Assembly (NCBI GenBank): GCA_023369685.1
Contig: SACZ01000003.1
Location: 458,818 to 522,817, forward strand
Length of the DNA stretch: 64,000 bases
Origin: Prolixibacteraceae bacterium JC049
Lineage (GTDB): Bacteria > Bacteroidota > Bacteroidia > Bacteroidales > Prolixibacteraceae
Direction: 5' to 3'
Below the pieces are notes generated by a model. The model was not told the origin of the DNA and made no database searches. It saw only the letters and a program-made list of their open reading frames with translations. This document shows, piece after piece, positions 34,959-43,702 of this stretch. The position numbers were made by a program, and so were the translations under genes. Position 1 is the stretch's first letter; each line of letters starts with the position of its first letter.

Positions 34959-35921
34959 ATGTGTCATAAAGATATTATGAGAGAGAAAAGGGATAATATA
35001 CAAGAAGATGTAGCTGATAGCTTGCATAACGCTGAATTCGACATCTCAGATCAGAATTCTACTGATTATAAGGCAAGCAAGCGAATATATGATCGACGAA
35101 AGATGGTGGCTAAAATCGGTCAATTGCATTCGCCGGAAGAAGCATGGCAACGTCTTAATATCAGAAATAAAAATAATTGGTTAAAGGCTGCAATACGTTA
35201 TGCAGCAATTGTTGTGTTGTGCCTGCTTACAGGAGCAATAGGCAATCAGTTAATGATGAAAGAAACCGAAGCCGAAACTCAATTTACTACTTTTACCTCT
35301 CCTAAAGGACAGATATCAAGTCTTACATTATTCGATGGAACTCATATTGTGTTGAACTCACAGTCGAGTGTAACCTATTCCAACAAATACAACAACAAAG
35401 AGCGTTTTATAGAATTATCAGGAGAAGCTTTTTTCGATGTGGCTAAGAACAAAGCACTTCCTTTTAAACTAGTGGCTGAAGGCTCTGAAGTAACAGTGTT
35501 AGGAACTCAATTTAATGTAAAAGCATACCCTAACGATACTTATACCGAAACAGTATTGGTTGAAGGTAAAGTTGCTTTTAAACATGGAGTTAAGAATGAT
35601 TTTCTGAAGCCGAATCAAATGATTCAAGTGGATAGAAGAACAGGAACTCTGCTTAAGCGTGAAGTCAATGCGAAAGTGTATACATCGTGGATGAAAGGCA
35701 AGACCTACTTTAATGATCAGAAGCTGGAAGATGTATTAACATGTTTGGAGCGATGGTTTGAAGTGGAGATTATTTATGAGCAGGATAAAACCCGCGAGTA
35801 TCGTTTTACCGGTTTTGTGGATAAGACCAAGTCGTTGCGATACAACCTGTTTTTAATAAAACAAACTAACAAGATTGATTATATACAGAACGAAAACCAG
35901 ATTATTATAATGAAGAAATAA
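34959..35921 (+). CDS. FecR-family anti-sigma factor, no sigma gene adjacent
   Basis: 320 residues. The cytoplasmic N-terminus is unusually polar; one membrane helix lies at about 84-104. The periplasmic FecR part shows SPKGQISSLTLFDGTHIVLNSQS, ELSGEAFFDVAKN and VLGTQFNVKAY, followed by the C-terminal domain with YFNDQKLEDVL. Such proteins relay TonB-receptor occupancy to an ECF sigma factor. Here the upstream gene is a histidine kinase instead. Start may be ATG 34959 or 34977. The gap to susC is 85 nt with hairpins. Confidence 0.9.
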   Translation: MCHKDIMREKRDNIQEDVADSLHNAEFDISDQNSTDYKASKRIYDRRKMVAKIGQLHSPEEAWQRLNIRNKNNWLKAAIRYAAIVVLCLLTGAIGNQLMMKETEAETQFTTFTSPKGQISSLTLFDGTHIVLNSQSSVTYSNKYNNKERFIELSGEAFFDVAKNKALPFKLVAEGSEVTVLGTQFNVKAYPNDTYTETVLVEGKVAFKHGVKNDFLKPNQMIQVDRRTGTLLKREVNAKVYTSWMKGKTYFNDQKLEDVLTCLERWFEVEIIYEQDKTREYRFTGFVDKTKSLRYNLFLIKQTNKIDYIQNENQIIIMKK

Positions 35922-35928
35922 AACTAAA

Positions 35929-35987
35929 AAGCCGAAAAGTGGTGGCACACCTTCCGGCTTAAATAATGCCTGTAAAGGCAGATTATT
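35929..35987 (+). promoter_or_regulatory. Tandem hairpins between fecR and susC
   Basis: The first stem (AAGCCG 35929-35934 with CGGCTT 35955-35960, inner GGTG/CACC) and a second (TGCCT-GTAA-AGGCA at 35967-35980, extended by A/T pairs) fill the gap. No T run follows either; likely mRNA processing or attenuation of susC. Confidence 0.55.
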
Positions 35988-36006
35988 AACGTAATAGTAC
36001 AAATTT

Positions 36007-39000
36007 ATGAAAAAAAATCTACTTGTCCCGCTGCCATGTAGCAGTACGGGCATGCGTAAATTGTTTTTATGTATGAAACTAACTACAGTATTTATTTTGC
36101 TGTCGGTTTTTATGGCGACAGCCAATGGCTTTTCGCAACAAGCTACATTTAATTTACATCATAAAAATGTAGCCATAAAAACGGTGATTGAGCAGATTAA
36201 GGCACAAAGCGATTACGATTTCTTTTACAACAATGATGACTTCAATGTCAACAAAAAGATTTCGTTGAAAGTAGACAATGGTAATATCGATGAGGTACTT
36301 CATCAAATATTGGAACCAGCTAACTTGAAGTACCAGATTATTGATAAGGTAATTATCATTTCTAAGAGTAAGTTGTCTAATCAACAGGATAAGAAAGTTA
36401 CTTTAAAAGGTAAGGTAACCGATGAGAATGGTGAAAGTTTACCTGGTGTTTCTGTTGTGTTGAAAGGAACCACAGTTGGTATAACTACCGATATTGATGG
36501 TAATTACCAGCTTATGATTCCTGCTGATGGAAAAACGCTTCAATTCTCATTTGTGGGAATGAAAACAGAAGAAGTTGCTATTGCCGGACAATCAACTATT
36601 AATGTGGTTTTAAGAGCTGATGCAATTGGCGTGGACGAAGTAGTTGTGGTTGGCTATGGAGTACAGAAGAAAGTAAATGTAACAGGTGCTGTATCTCAAG
36701 TTGGTGCCGAAGCAATGGAAAGCCGTCCAATTACCAGAGTAGGTGAAGGACTGAAAGGGGTGGTTCCTGGGTTAAATATCAGAAAGTCGAGTGGTGCACC
36801 TAATGCTTCTACTTCATGGAACATTCGAGGATTTACTGGACTTGCTATTAACAGTCAAGGAAACTATGTAACTAGTAATAAAGGTCCACTTATTTTAGTG
36901 GATGGTATCGAGATGAATCCTGATTTCTTAAATCCGGAGGATATCGAAAATATATCTGTATTGAAAGATGCTGCAGCCAGTGCTATTTATGGTTCGCGTG
37001 CGCCATATGGAGTTGTGTTAATTACAACAAAATCAGGACAAGCCGGACGATTGAAAGTGAATTATAGCTCGAACTATAACTGGAGCTCTATGGTTGGTGT
37101 ACCTGAGGGCGCAAATGGTTATGATTTCGCAAGAACATTTAACCAAGGCCTAATAAATGCTCGTTCTACAGCGACTTTTACTGATGAGACACTTTCAAAA
37201 ATTCAGGCTTATATGACTGGCTCAGGTCCAAATAACTCTATCATGTCAGATGGATTATGGGGAACTTGGGGAAATGCTCATGGTAATACCGATTGGATGA
37301 AGGAATTATTTAAGGACAATTCTTTTAACCATAACCAGAATATAAGTGTAAGTGGTGCTGCTCCTGGTGGCAAACTAGACTACTATGTAAGTTTAGGATA
37401 TGCTCAGAATAAAGGTTTGTTGAAAGAAGCTGAAAAAGATGAGTATAAACGTTATAACTTCAGCACAAAAGTAACTAGCAAGATCAATAGTTGGTTAGAA
37501 ACAACTATTAACATTAAATACAGTGAGGAAAAAATAGAACGTCCTAATGTAAGTGACAATACTATTTTGAACTCTGTTGGTCGTGTTTGGTCTACTACTC
37601 CGGCAACAAACCCTGATGGAATTTGGCATGAGGTTAACCCAAACTGGAAAGTAAAACACCAAGGAACTTTCGAGGATAATCGCGATAATTTTGCAAGTAA
37701 ATTTCAGGTGAAGTTAACTCCTGTAAAAGGTTTGAGCATTATTTCGAACTATGCTTACAAGAAGTACCTGAATAGTTACCACAAAAACAATTTGAACTAT
37801 AAAATTCCAATGCCTAATGGAACTACTTCGTTGGGAGGTAGCGTACCTAATAGTGTTGAGGAAAGAATGTCGAATGATAGCTACACGCAGTGGGAAGCTT
37901 TGGCGAAATATGAATTTAAGCTAGGCGATCACTCAGCAAGTGTTATGGTTGGACACCAAAATGAAGAGAAAAACTATAGAACACTTTGGGCTTCGAAGTC
38001 TGAATTGATTACGCAAGATGTTCCTTCAATTAGTACTGCGACAGGAATTATTAATGCCGATGATAATATCGGACACTGGTCTACAGAAGGATATTTCTAT
38101 CGTTTAAACTATAACTACAAAGAGAAATATCTATTAGAAGTGAATGGTCGTTACGATGCATCAAGCCGTTTCCCTGATGATACACGCTGGGCTTTCTTTC
38201 CTTCATTTAGTGCAGGATGGAATGTTGCCAAAGAAAACTTTTGGTTTACCGACAAAATTTCACTATTCAAACTAAGAGGATCATATGGTAAGCTTGGTAA
38301 TGCTAATGTAAGCAACTACTTGTATTTGCCATCAATGGCCTACAATGCTAAAACTGGTATTATGCTAGGAGGAGAGAATATTCCAAGTATTAACATGCCA
38401 GGAATTATCAACCCAAATATTACTTGGGAGAAGCCAGAGGTTATCAATGTTGGATTGGATATCAGTGCATTCGATAACCGTTTAGACATTTCTTATGAGT
38501 GGTACCAGAGAACGATTAAAGATCAGTTAGCTCCTCCTGCAACTGTAGCTAAAACGTTAGGAACTAATCCTCCTCGTTTGAATAATGGTATTAGTGAAAC
38601 ACGCGGATGGGAATTTACAGTAAACTGGAAAGATCAATTGGCAGTAATCAATGGAAAACCATTGAAGTATTCTGTGAATTTCAACTTGTCTGATTATAGA
38701 GGTTATATTGTTGACTTCCCTAATGAAACAGGATCGATGAATGGAACCTGGACAAAAGGGGAAGAATTCGGAACTATCTGGGGATACGAAACAGTTGGTA
38801 TAGCACAAGATGTAGACGAGTATAACAACGCTGGGTCTCATCACAGAATTTGGTCGCAATATTGGTATCCCGGCGATGTAATTTACAAGGATCAAGATGG
38901 TGATGGAAAAATTGATGGTGGAAATTCTTATTGGAATAACAAAGGTGACTTAGTAAAACTAGGAAACTCTACTCCTCGTTATCAATTCGGATTGAACCTA

Positions 39001-39468
39001 TCAGCTAGCTGGAATAATTTCGATATCAATATGTTCTTCGAAGGTGTAGGAAAACAAGATCTTACAATGGGAGGAATGTATTTCTGGGGAACGACTAGTT
39101 CTATCTGGCACAGTTCTGTATTTAACCATACGCTTGACTACTGGACTCCTCAGAACACTGGTGCATTTTATCCTCGTCCTTACATGAATTCTGGTGAAGC
39201 TAATAAAAACACCAAAACGCAAAGTCGCTATGTAATGAACGGTGCTTATTGTAAGTTCCAGAGACTACAAATTGGTTATAAATTGCCAAAACATTGGCTG
39301 AAAGATACGTTTATTTCAAATTGTAGAATCTACACTTCAGTAGAGAACTTAGGAACAATCTACAATGCTGCTGATATCGATTTAGATCCAGTGATTTTAC
39401 GTAGTGGCAATGGACAAATTTACCCAACACAGCGAGTAATTTCTGTTGGTGCTAACATTAATTTCTAA
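36007..39468 (+). CDS. SusC/RagA TonB-dependent outer-membrane transporter with STN domain
   Basis: 1153 residues. A 22-residue extension precedes the signal peptide (cleavage near GFSQQ), usual for SusC proteins with FecR partners. Then come a secretin/TonB short N-terminal (STN) domain (about 46-120), a carboxypeptidase-like beta domain (about 128-205), the DEVVVVGYG motif, the plug and a 22-strand barrel. The STN domain transmits signal to FecR. It pairs with the SusD 11 nt downstream to import an oligosaccharide; the substrate is unknown. Confidence 0.95.
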   Translation: MKKNLLVPLPCSSTGMRKLFLCMKLTTVFILLSVFMATANGFSQQATFNLHHKNVAIKTVIEQIKAQSDYDFFYNNDDFNVNKKISLKVDNGNIDEVLHQILEPANLKYQIIDKVIIISKSKLSNQQDKKVTLKGKVTDENGESLPGVSVVLKGTTVGITTDIDGNYQLMIPADGKTLQFSFVGMKTEEVAIAGQSTINVVLRADAIGVDEVVVVGYGVQKKVNVTGAVSQVGAEAMESRPITRVGEGLKGVVPGLNIRKSSGAPNASTSWNIRGFTGLAINSQGNYVTSNKGPLILVDGIEMNPDFLNPEDIENISVLKDAAASAIYGSRAPYGVVLITTKSGQAGRLKVNYSSNYNWSSMVGVPEGANGYDFARTFNQGLINARSTATFTDETLSKIQAYMTGSGPNNSIMSDGLWGTWGNAHGNTDWMKELFKDNSFNHNQNISVSGAAPGGKLDYYVSLGYAQNKGLLKEAEKDEYKRYNFSTKVTSKINSWLETTINIKYSEEKIERPNVSDNTILNSVGRVWSTTPATNPDGIWHEVNPNWKVKHQGTFEDNRDNFASKFQVKLTPVKGLSIISNYAYKKYLNSYHKNNLNYKIPMPNGTTSLGGSVPNSVEERMSNDSYTQWEALAKYEFKLGDHSASVMVGHQNEEKNYRTLWASKSELITQDVPSISTATGIINADDNIGHWSTEGYFYRLNYNYKEKYLLEVNGRYDASSRFPDDTRWAFFPSFSAGWNVAKENFWFTDKISLFKLRGSYGKLGNANVSNYLYLPSMAYNAKTGIMLGGENIPSINMPGIINPNITWEKPEVINVGLDISAFDNRLDISYEWYQRTIKDQLAPPATVAKTLGTNPPRLNNGISETRGWEFTVNWKDQLAVINGKPLKYSVNFNLSDYRGYIVDFPNETGSMNGTWTKGEEFGTIWGYETVGIAQDVDEYNNAGSHHRIWSQYWYPGDVIYKDQDGDGKIDGGNSYWNNKGDLVKLGNSTPRYQFGLNLSASWNNFDINMFFEGVGKQDLTMGGMYFWGTTSSIWHSSVFNHTLDYWTPQNTGAFYPRPYMNSGEANKNTKTQSRYVMNGAYCKFQRLQIGYKLPKHWLKDTFISNCRIYTSVENLGTIYNAADIDLDPVILRSGNGQIYPTQRVISVGANINF

Positions 39469-39479
39469 ACTAGATCACA

Positions 39480-41324
39480 ATGAAAAAAATAATAAAATTT
39501 TTACCAGTTGTACTTATCCTGCTGATCTCATGTCAGGAAAGTTTTTTGGAAAGACTACCTAAAGATCGAATTTCGGAAGAGAGTTTCTGGACTTCTGAAA
39601 AAGATCTAGAGACTTATGTAAATGGCCTGTATCGCTGCATTAATACTCGACGAGGAAGTTGGGCGAGTAAATATTCTGTAGAAAATGGTAGTGATAATAT
39701 CCTAGGAATTGTTGAGATTGGTTTCCCTGATGGAAAAATTTATAGAACCAGCTCTGATGCAAGTAGTACTAATGGTACCTGGAATGGCACTTATGGATGG
39801 TTGCGTTCAATTAACTACATGCTTGGTAACCTAGGCAAATTAGATATGGCAACTTTGAGCGATAATGGTAAACACTATATCGGGGAGGCTTACTTCTTTA
39901 GAGCTTATATGAACTTCCAATTGCTTAGTACATTTGGCGGATGTCCTTATATCGACAAGGTTCTTTCGGTTGACCAAAAAGAAGAGCTTTACAAAGAGCG
40001 TATGCCAAGAGATCAGTTTGCTCTAAAAGTGATGGCCGATTTAGATCAGGCAATTGAGAACCTACAATGGGCAGGAACTGGTGCAGCAGTAAGTGGCAGA
40101 ATCAGCAAGGAAGCTGCATTGGGCTATAAAGTTCGTTTTGGATTGTTCGAAGGATCATGGGAATATTATCATCAGAATACCGATTTCGGTGTAAGTGGTA
40201 AAAATGGTAAAGATTTCCTTGAAAAGACAGTTGCTGCAGCGGATAAGTTAATTGAGAAGCTAGGAAACAATGTATTCAAGGGCAGTGCTGGATTTGAATA
40301 TGCCGGGCTATTTAATAAAATCGATTATAGTGCTATTCCTGAAGCTTTACACTACCAGGTGTATAGCAAGGATGATGGTATTACTGTAATTTGGGCTAAC
40401 TACGCTCGTGGTGGTGGTCAGGTTGGACTAACACAAGAAGTAGTAGATGATTACCTAATGGCTAATGGTGAGCCTAAAGAGATTAATACTGCTGCCTTTA
40501 AAGGTGACGATACTTTTGTTAACATGACAACGGATCGTGATCCTCGCTTAGCACAGACAATTTATTTCTCAGAGAAATGGGGGAGTTTTGGTAAGTTGCT
40601 AGATTGGGAATCGTTGAATCATCAGACAATGACAGCGGTAACTAAAGCTGGTAACTATTATGCACCACCATCAGGATATATGTTTGCCAAAGGTGTTCGT
40701 AGCGATAAAAACGAATATTCGCAATATGGTTTTGGAGAGCAAGGATGGATTCATCTTCGATATGGAGAGATTTTGGTTGCTTATGCCGAAGCTAAAGCTA
40801 TTCTTGAAGAAATGGGAGCTGGAACTCTTACGCAAGCCGACTTGGATAAATCGATTAATGTTTTGCGCGACCGTGTTGGTATGGGACATATGAACTTGGC
40901 TGCTGTAAAATCATGGAATGGAAATGCGAACTATGTGAAACGATATGGCAATGTATCTTCTGTAATTAACGAAATCAGACGCGAGCGTCGTGTTGAGTTG
41001 GTTGGTGAAGGACAGCGTTACGATGACTTACGCAGATGGCGTATGCTTGGTCACTTAATCAATGGTTATGTGCCTAGAGGAGCAAAAGCTCAGCAGTTCC
41101 TAGATTACTGGGGGCCTCTTGGAAAGCTAAGTGCTGGCGATATTAAGGTTGATGCGAATGGTTATTTATTACCTGGGGGACACCGTTCCGATTTCTTAGC
41201 AGGTGGTGAAGGCTATAAAGTTGATGAGGGAAGAGATTACCTATGGTCGATTCCTAAAAATGAAATTAATCTGTATAAATCAGAAGCAGATGTTGTATTA
41301 ACACAAAATCCAGGATGGAATTAA
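39480..41324 (+). CDS. SusD/RagB surface lipoprotein
   Basis: 614 residues. The lipobox LLISCQE puts the lipidated cysteine at C18. The SusD TPR-like helices are evident: AEAYFFRAYMNFQLLSTFGG-like repeat, then NEIRRERRVELVGEGQRYDDLRRWR, ending NPGWN. It caps the SusC channel and binds the glycan at the surface. It lies 11 nt after susC, same transcript. Confidence 0.95.
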   Translation: MKKIIKFLPVVLILLISCQESFLERLPKDRISEESFWTSEKDLETYVNGLYRCINTRRGSWASKYSVENGSDNILGIVEIGFPDGKIYRTSSDASSTNGTWNGTYGWLRSINYMLGNLGKLDMATLSDNGKHYIGEAYFFRAYMNFQLLSTFGGCPYIDKVLSVDQKEELYKERMPRDQFALKVMADLDQAIENLQWAGTGAAVSGRISKEAALGYKVRFGLFEGSWEYYHQNTDFGVSGKNGKDFLEKTVAAADKLIEKLGNNVFKGSAGFEYAGLFNKIDYSAIPEALHYQVYSKDDGITVIWANYARGGGQVGLTQEVVDDYLMANGEPKEINTAAFKGDDTFVNMTTDRDPRLAQTIYFSEKWGSFGKLLDWESLNHQTMTAVTKAGNYYAPPSGYMFAKGVRSDKNEYSQYGFGEQGWIHLRYGEILVAYAEAKAILEEMGAGTLTQADLDKSINVLRDRVGMGHMNLAAVKSWNGNANYVKRYGNVSSVINEIRRERRVELVGEGQRYDDLRRWRMLGHLINGYVPRGAKAQQFLDYWGPLGKLSAGDIKVDANGYLLPGGHRSDFLAGGEGYKVDEGRDYLWSIPKNEINLYKSEADVVLTQNPGWN

Positions 41325-41335
41325 AAACTAAAACT

Positions 41336-41758
41336 ATGAAAAGATATTTGTTAATATTAACTGCATTGGTCTCATTAATTGCTTGTGAGCCTCGTATTGA
41401 GTTGGATGAAAGTCAATGGGAGAACAAGGCGGAGATTACAAACATGTTCATATACCGCATGCAGGTAGATGAAGTGGAGTTGTCAGATGGAACAAAAACC
41501 AAAGGAGTGAAAAAAGTTACTGTCTCTACTAAATACGAAGTAGACAGCGATGCTGCTACGGTAACCATTACTCTTCCTGCTGACGTTGACCGTTCTGCTT
41601 TGTCTTGTTATATCTATCACACAGGAGAATCGATTACTCCTCTAGAGAATGCTCCGGTACCAGGAGAACTAAGCGACTGGTCAAGTAATTCTTATAAATT
41701 CAGAGTTAATACTGTGGGTGCAGAATACAAAGATTGGACAATCAATATAATTGAGTAA
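41336..41758 (+). CDS. Small lipoprotein behind SusD
   Basis: 140 residues. ATG 41336 is preferred over 41315, since it starts the signal peptide directly and avoids overlap with susD. Lipobox cysteine is C17 (SLIAC). The rest is predicted beta-rich with no motif I recognise; the last part resembles an Ig-like or DUF5018-type domain. It is probably a surface glycan-binding accessory protein of the SusCD pair. Confidence 0.7.
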   Translation: MKRYLLILTALVSLIACEPRIELDESQWENKAEITNMFIYRMQVDEVELSDGTKTKGVKKVTVSTKYEVDSDAATVTITLPADVDRSALSCYIYHTGESITPLENAPVPGELSDWSSNSYKFRVNTVGAEYKDWTINIIE

Positions 41759-41784
41759 ATCCAGAAAGTCATATATATCATAAA

Positions 41785-41819
41785 GACTAGGGGGGCGTGT
41801 TTAGTCCCCCTTATTTTTT
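41785..41819 (+). terminator. Terminator of the first SusCD operon
   Basis: A G5/C5 stem with A/T extension (41788-41795 with 41806-41813) is followed by T6. An alternative GACTA/TAGTC pairing overlaps it. Confidence 0.85.
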
Positions 41820-41828
41820 ATATCGAAA

Positions 41829-42611
41829 TCAATACATTTTAAGTGGTTGGCCAATTTTTAGAATGGCAGTTTTCTTGATTCTATTTAGTCGGCAAATCTC
41901 CTTAATCGAAGTTTTAAATTTGCGCGATATCTTCCATAACGAATCGCCTGAGCGTACTTTGTAGTATTCAGGAACAGCAGCATTGTGAGCGTAACCTTTG
42001 GGTTTTAGCTTGCGGTGAAGTGCCACCAACGTTTCTTCTGTTTGTGCTTCGGAACGAATTTGTTGCTTCTTGTAGTTAAATACCATTTCAGAATCGAAAG
42101 CACGTTTCTTCTCATGTATTTCGAAATGGAGGTGATAGCCGCGGGCACGTCCCGATCTTCCTGCTAATCCAATTGGTTCTCCTTTTCTGATAGTGTCCCC
42201 TTTTTTTACGAGAAACTTAGAAAGATGGGCATAGTAAGTCTGAATGTTTTTATCGTGTTGAACTACTACTAAACGACCAAAACCGGTACCCCAGTTGGCT
42301 CTGAAAATAACTCCGTTGTTGGATGCTACTACGGTGTCGCCATTGTTCATTTTAAGATCAGTGCCATAGTGCATACGGCCCGACCTGGGGCCAAAATGAC
42401 TAATTATTCGTCCTTTATTTCCTGGAATAAGAAATGAAGATAAATAGCCTGCTGCTGGTGTAGCGATTGTGTCTTTTACCTGTGTTGGTTGGGATAAGGT
42501 AGAGTCTGTTTTTGCAATGCTTTTATTGCCAGTGATGGTATCTTGTTGTTGTGCTTTTACATTACATGTAACTGCTAATGCAGCTATCAGAAATAGATGT
42601 TTAAGGGGCAT
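41829..42611 (-). CDS. M23 peptidase with LysM domain, secreted
   Basis: 260 residues from the ATG at 42611, which begins a signal peptide (LKHLFLIAALAVTCNVKAQ). The longer frame to 42674 adds a non-signal-like leader. Lysostaphin-type zinc motif HYGTD and HLHFEIH, preceded by ISHFGPRSGRMH, mark an M23 endopeptidase with its metal ligands in place. A LysM domain with VRSGDSLWKISRKF follows at the C-terminus. It probably trims peptidoglycan during growth or division. It converges with the SusCD operon. Confidence 0.9.
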   Translation of the reverse strand: MPLKHLFLIAALAVTCNVKAQQQDTITGNKSIAKTDSTLSQPTQVKDTIATPAAGYLSSFLIPGNKGRIISHFGPRSGRMHYGTDLKMNNGDTVVASNNGVIFRANWGTGFGRLVVVQHDKNIQTYYAHLSKFLVKKGDTIRKGEPIGLAGRSGRARGYHLHFEIHEKKRAFDSEMVFNYKKQQIRSEAQTEETLVALHRKLKPKGYAHNAAVPEYYKVRSGDSLWKISRKFKTSIKEICRLNRIKKTAILKIGQPLKMY

Positions 42612-42767
42612 AGATCGAATTTTTTTGTGCAATGGTAAGCAAAAACAGAACAACAGCCTATTTTCAGGAGGCACTTTGCATTATATTAACATGAAAAATA
42701 ATTTTGATTGCTAACGCATAAAAGTGTTGCAAGGAGTATCCTAAAATGGTTAGATCAAATAAGGAGA

Positions 42768-42800
42768 AACAAAAAAACCGACTCCCATAAGAAGTCGGTT
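42768..42800 (-). terminator. Terminator of the cupin lipoprotein gene
   Basis: On the minus strand AACCGACT pairs with AGTCGGTT (42800-42776), followed by a T7 run. Confidence 0.85.
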
Positions 42801-42830
42801 CCATATATAAATAGAAGTATTGCTTGATTC

Positions 42831-43529
42831 TTAGAATACTACTGATTTGTTGGCAAACTCTAAACCTTCATTGAAGTGAGGAGAAGCATATTCAGTAATA
42901 ATGGCTCCTTTAGGACCGGCAATGATAAAATGCCAAGCACCAGTTTTGTTTAGAGTAAGTACTCCACCTTCTTTCAATAATTTGCAATTTTTGCTGTTGG
43001 CTGCACCTTTGTCAATCTGACTTTGAGGAATTTTAACAGGTAGTGGAGTAGTGGCATCGCCTTCCCCAAAGAAGTAAGCCGATCCGTGACGCATGTGCCA
43101 CGATTCCATTTTTGCCGCACCATTTTCAACAGCATGGTGTTTGTGTTCTACCAACATTTGTCCTGGTAACAGGTAAATGTCGTGTCCAAAATATCCGTGA
43201 TCGATATTGTTTACCCAGAAAATTCCTCCCATTCCAATATTTGGGAAATCTTTCTGAGCAAAGTCACTTACCCAAAACTCAGCTGTTTTCAATACAGGAG
43301 CAACAGGTACACCATAGTAGCGCATTAGTTGATAGTAAGCCTCTTTAGCTGCTGCTTTATCAAAAGCTCCATCTTTATAGTAGTTGGTCTGCTGAATTTT
43401 TGCCATAACTGCATCGTTATGGTAGCAAGTCTCTTTTTGCTGAGTCGTTTCATTACTTTTTTTGCAATTGCAAGCACCAAAAGCAATTGCAACTACGGCT
43501 AGTAATAAAATGTGTCTTAATTTCTGCAT
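42831..43529 (-). CDS. D-lyxose-isomerase-like cupin lipoprotein
   Basis: 232 residues. Lipobox FGAC puts the lipid on C20. The cupin core has HKHHAV with H129 and H131, E142 in MESWHMRHGS, and H200 in GAWHF, the four metal ligands expected for D-lyxose ketol-isomerase (YdaE-like) cupins. The TTPLPVKIPQ stretch is also as in that family. The known enzymes are cytoplasmic and shorter, so an exported lipidated copy is unusual. It may act on a free or terminal pentose/hexose outside the cytoplasm, or only bind sugar. It is downstream of the HzsA-like gene on the same strand, 173 nt apart. Confidence 0.65.
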   Translation of the reverse strand: MQKLRHILLLAVVAIAFGACNCKKSNETTQQKETCYHNDAVMAKIQQTNYYKDGAFDKAAAKEAYYQLMRYYGVPVAPVLKTAEFWVSDFAQKDFPNIGMGGIFWVNNIDHGYFGHDIYLLPGQMLVEHKHHAVENGAAKMESWHMRHGSAYFFGEGDATTPLPVKIPQSQIDKGAANSKNCKLLKEGGVLTLNKTGAWHFIIAGPKGAIITEYASPHFNEGLEFANKSVVF

Positions 43530-43604
43530 AATTGTTGTCGTATTTAAAAGGCTGTACCAAGATGATATTTCGTCTAATATTAGAGTAATTGATTGATACA
43601 GTTT

Positions 43605-43686
43605 TGGATTTTCAGATTGGCAGAGGTAGGATGTTTTCTTAGAAAAAATTAAGAATCATCTTTTATTCCGACAATCTGAAAATCCA
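43605..43686 (+). repeat. Long-spaced perfect inverted repeat
   Basis: Arms 43605-43619 and 43672-43686 (15 nt each) are perfectly complementary, 52 nt apart. The arm sequence resembles those before thiM (TTTTGGAT-TTYAGATT). It lies just beyond the 3' end of the HzsA-like gene. Confidence 0.6.
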
Positions 43687-43702
43687 CTATCCGATATCTT
43701 AT

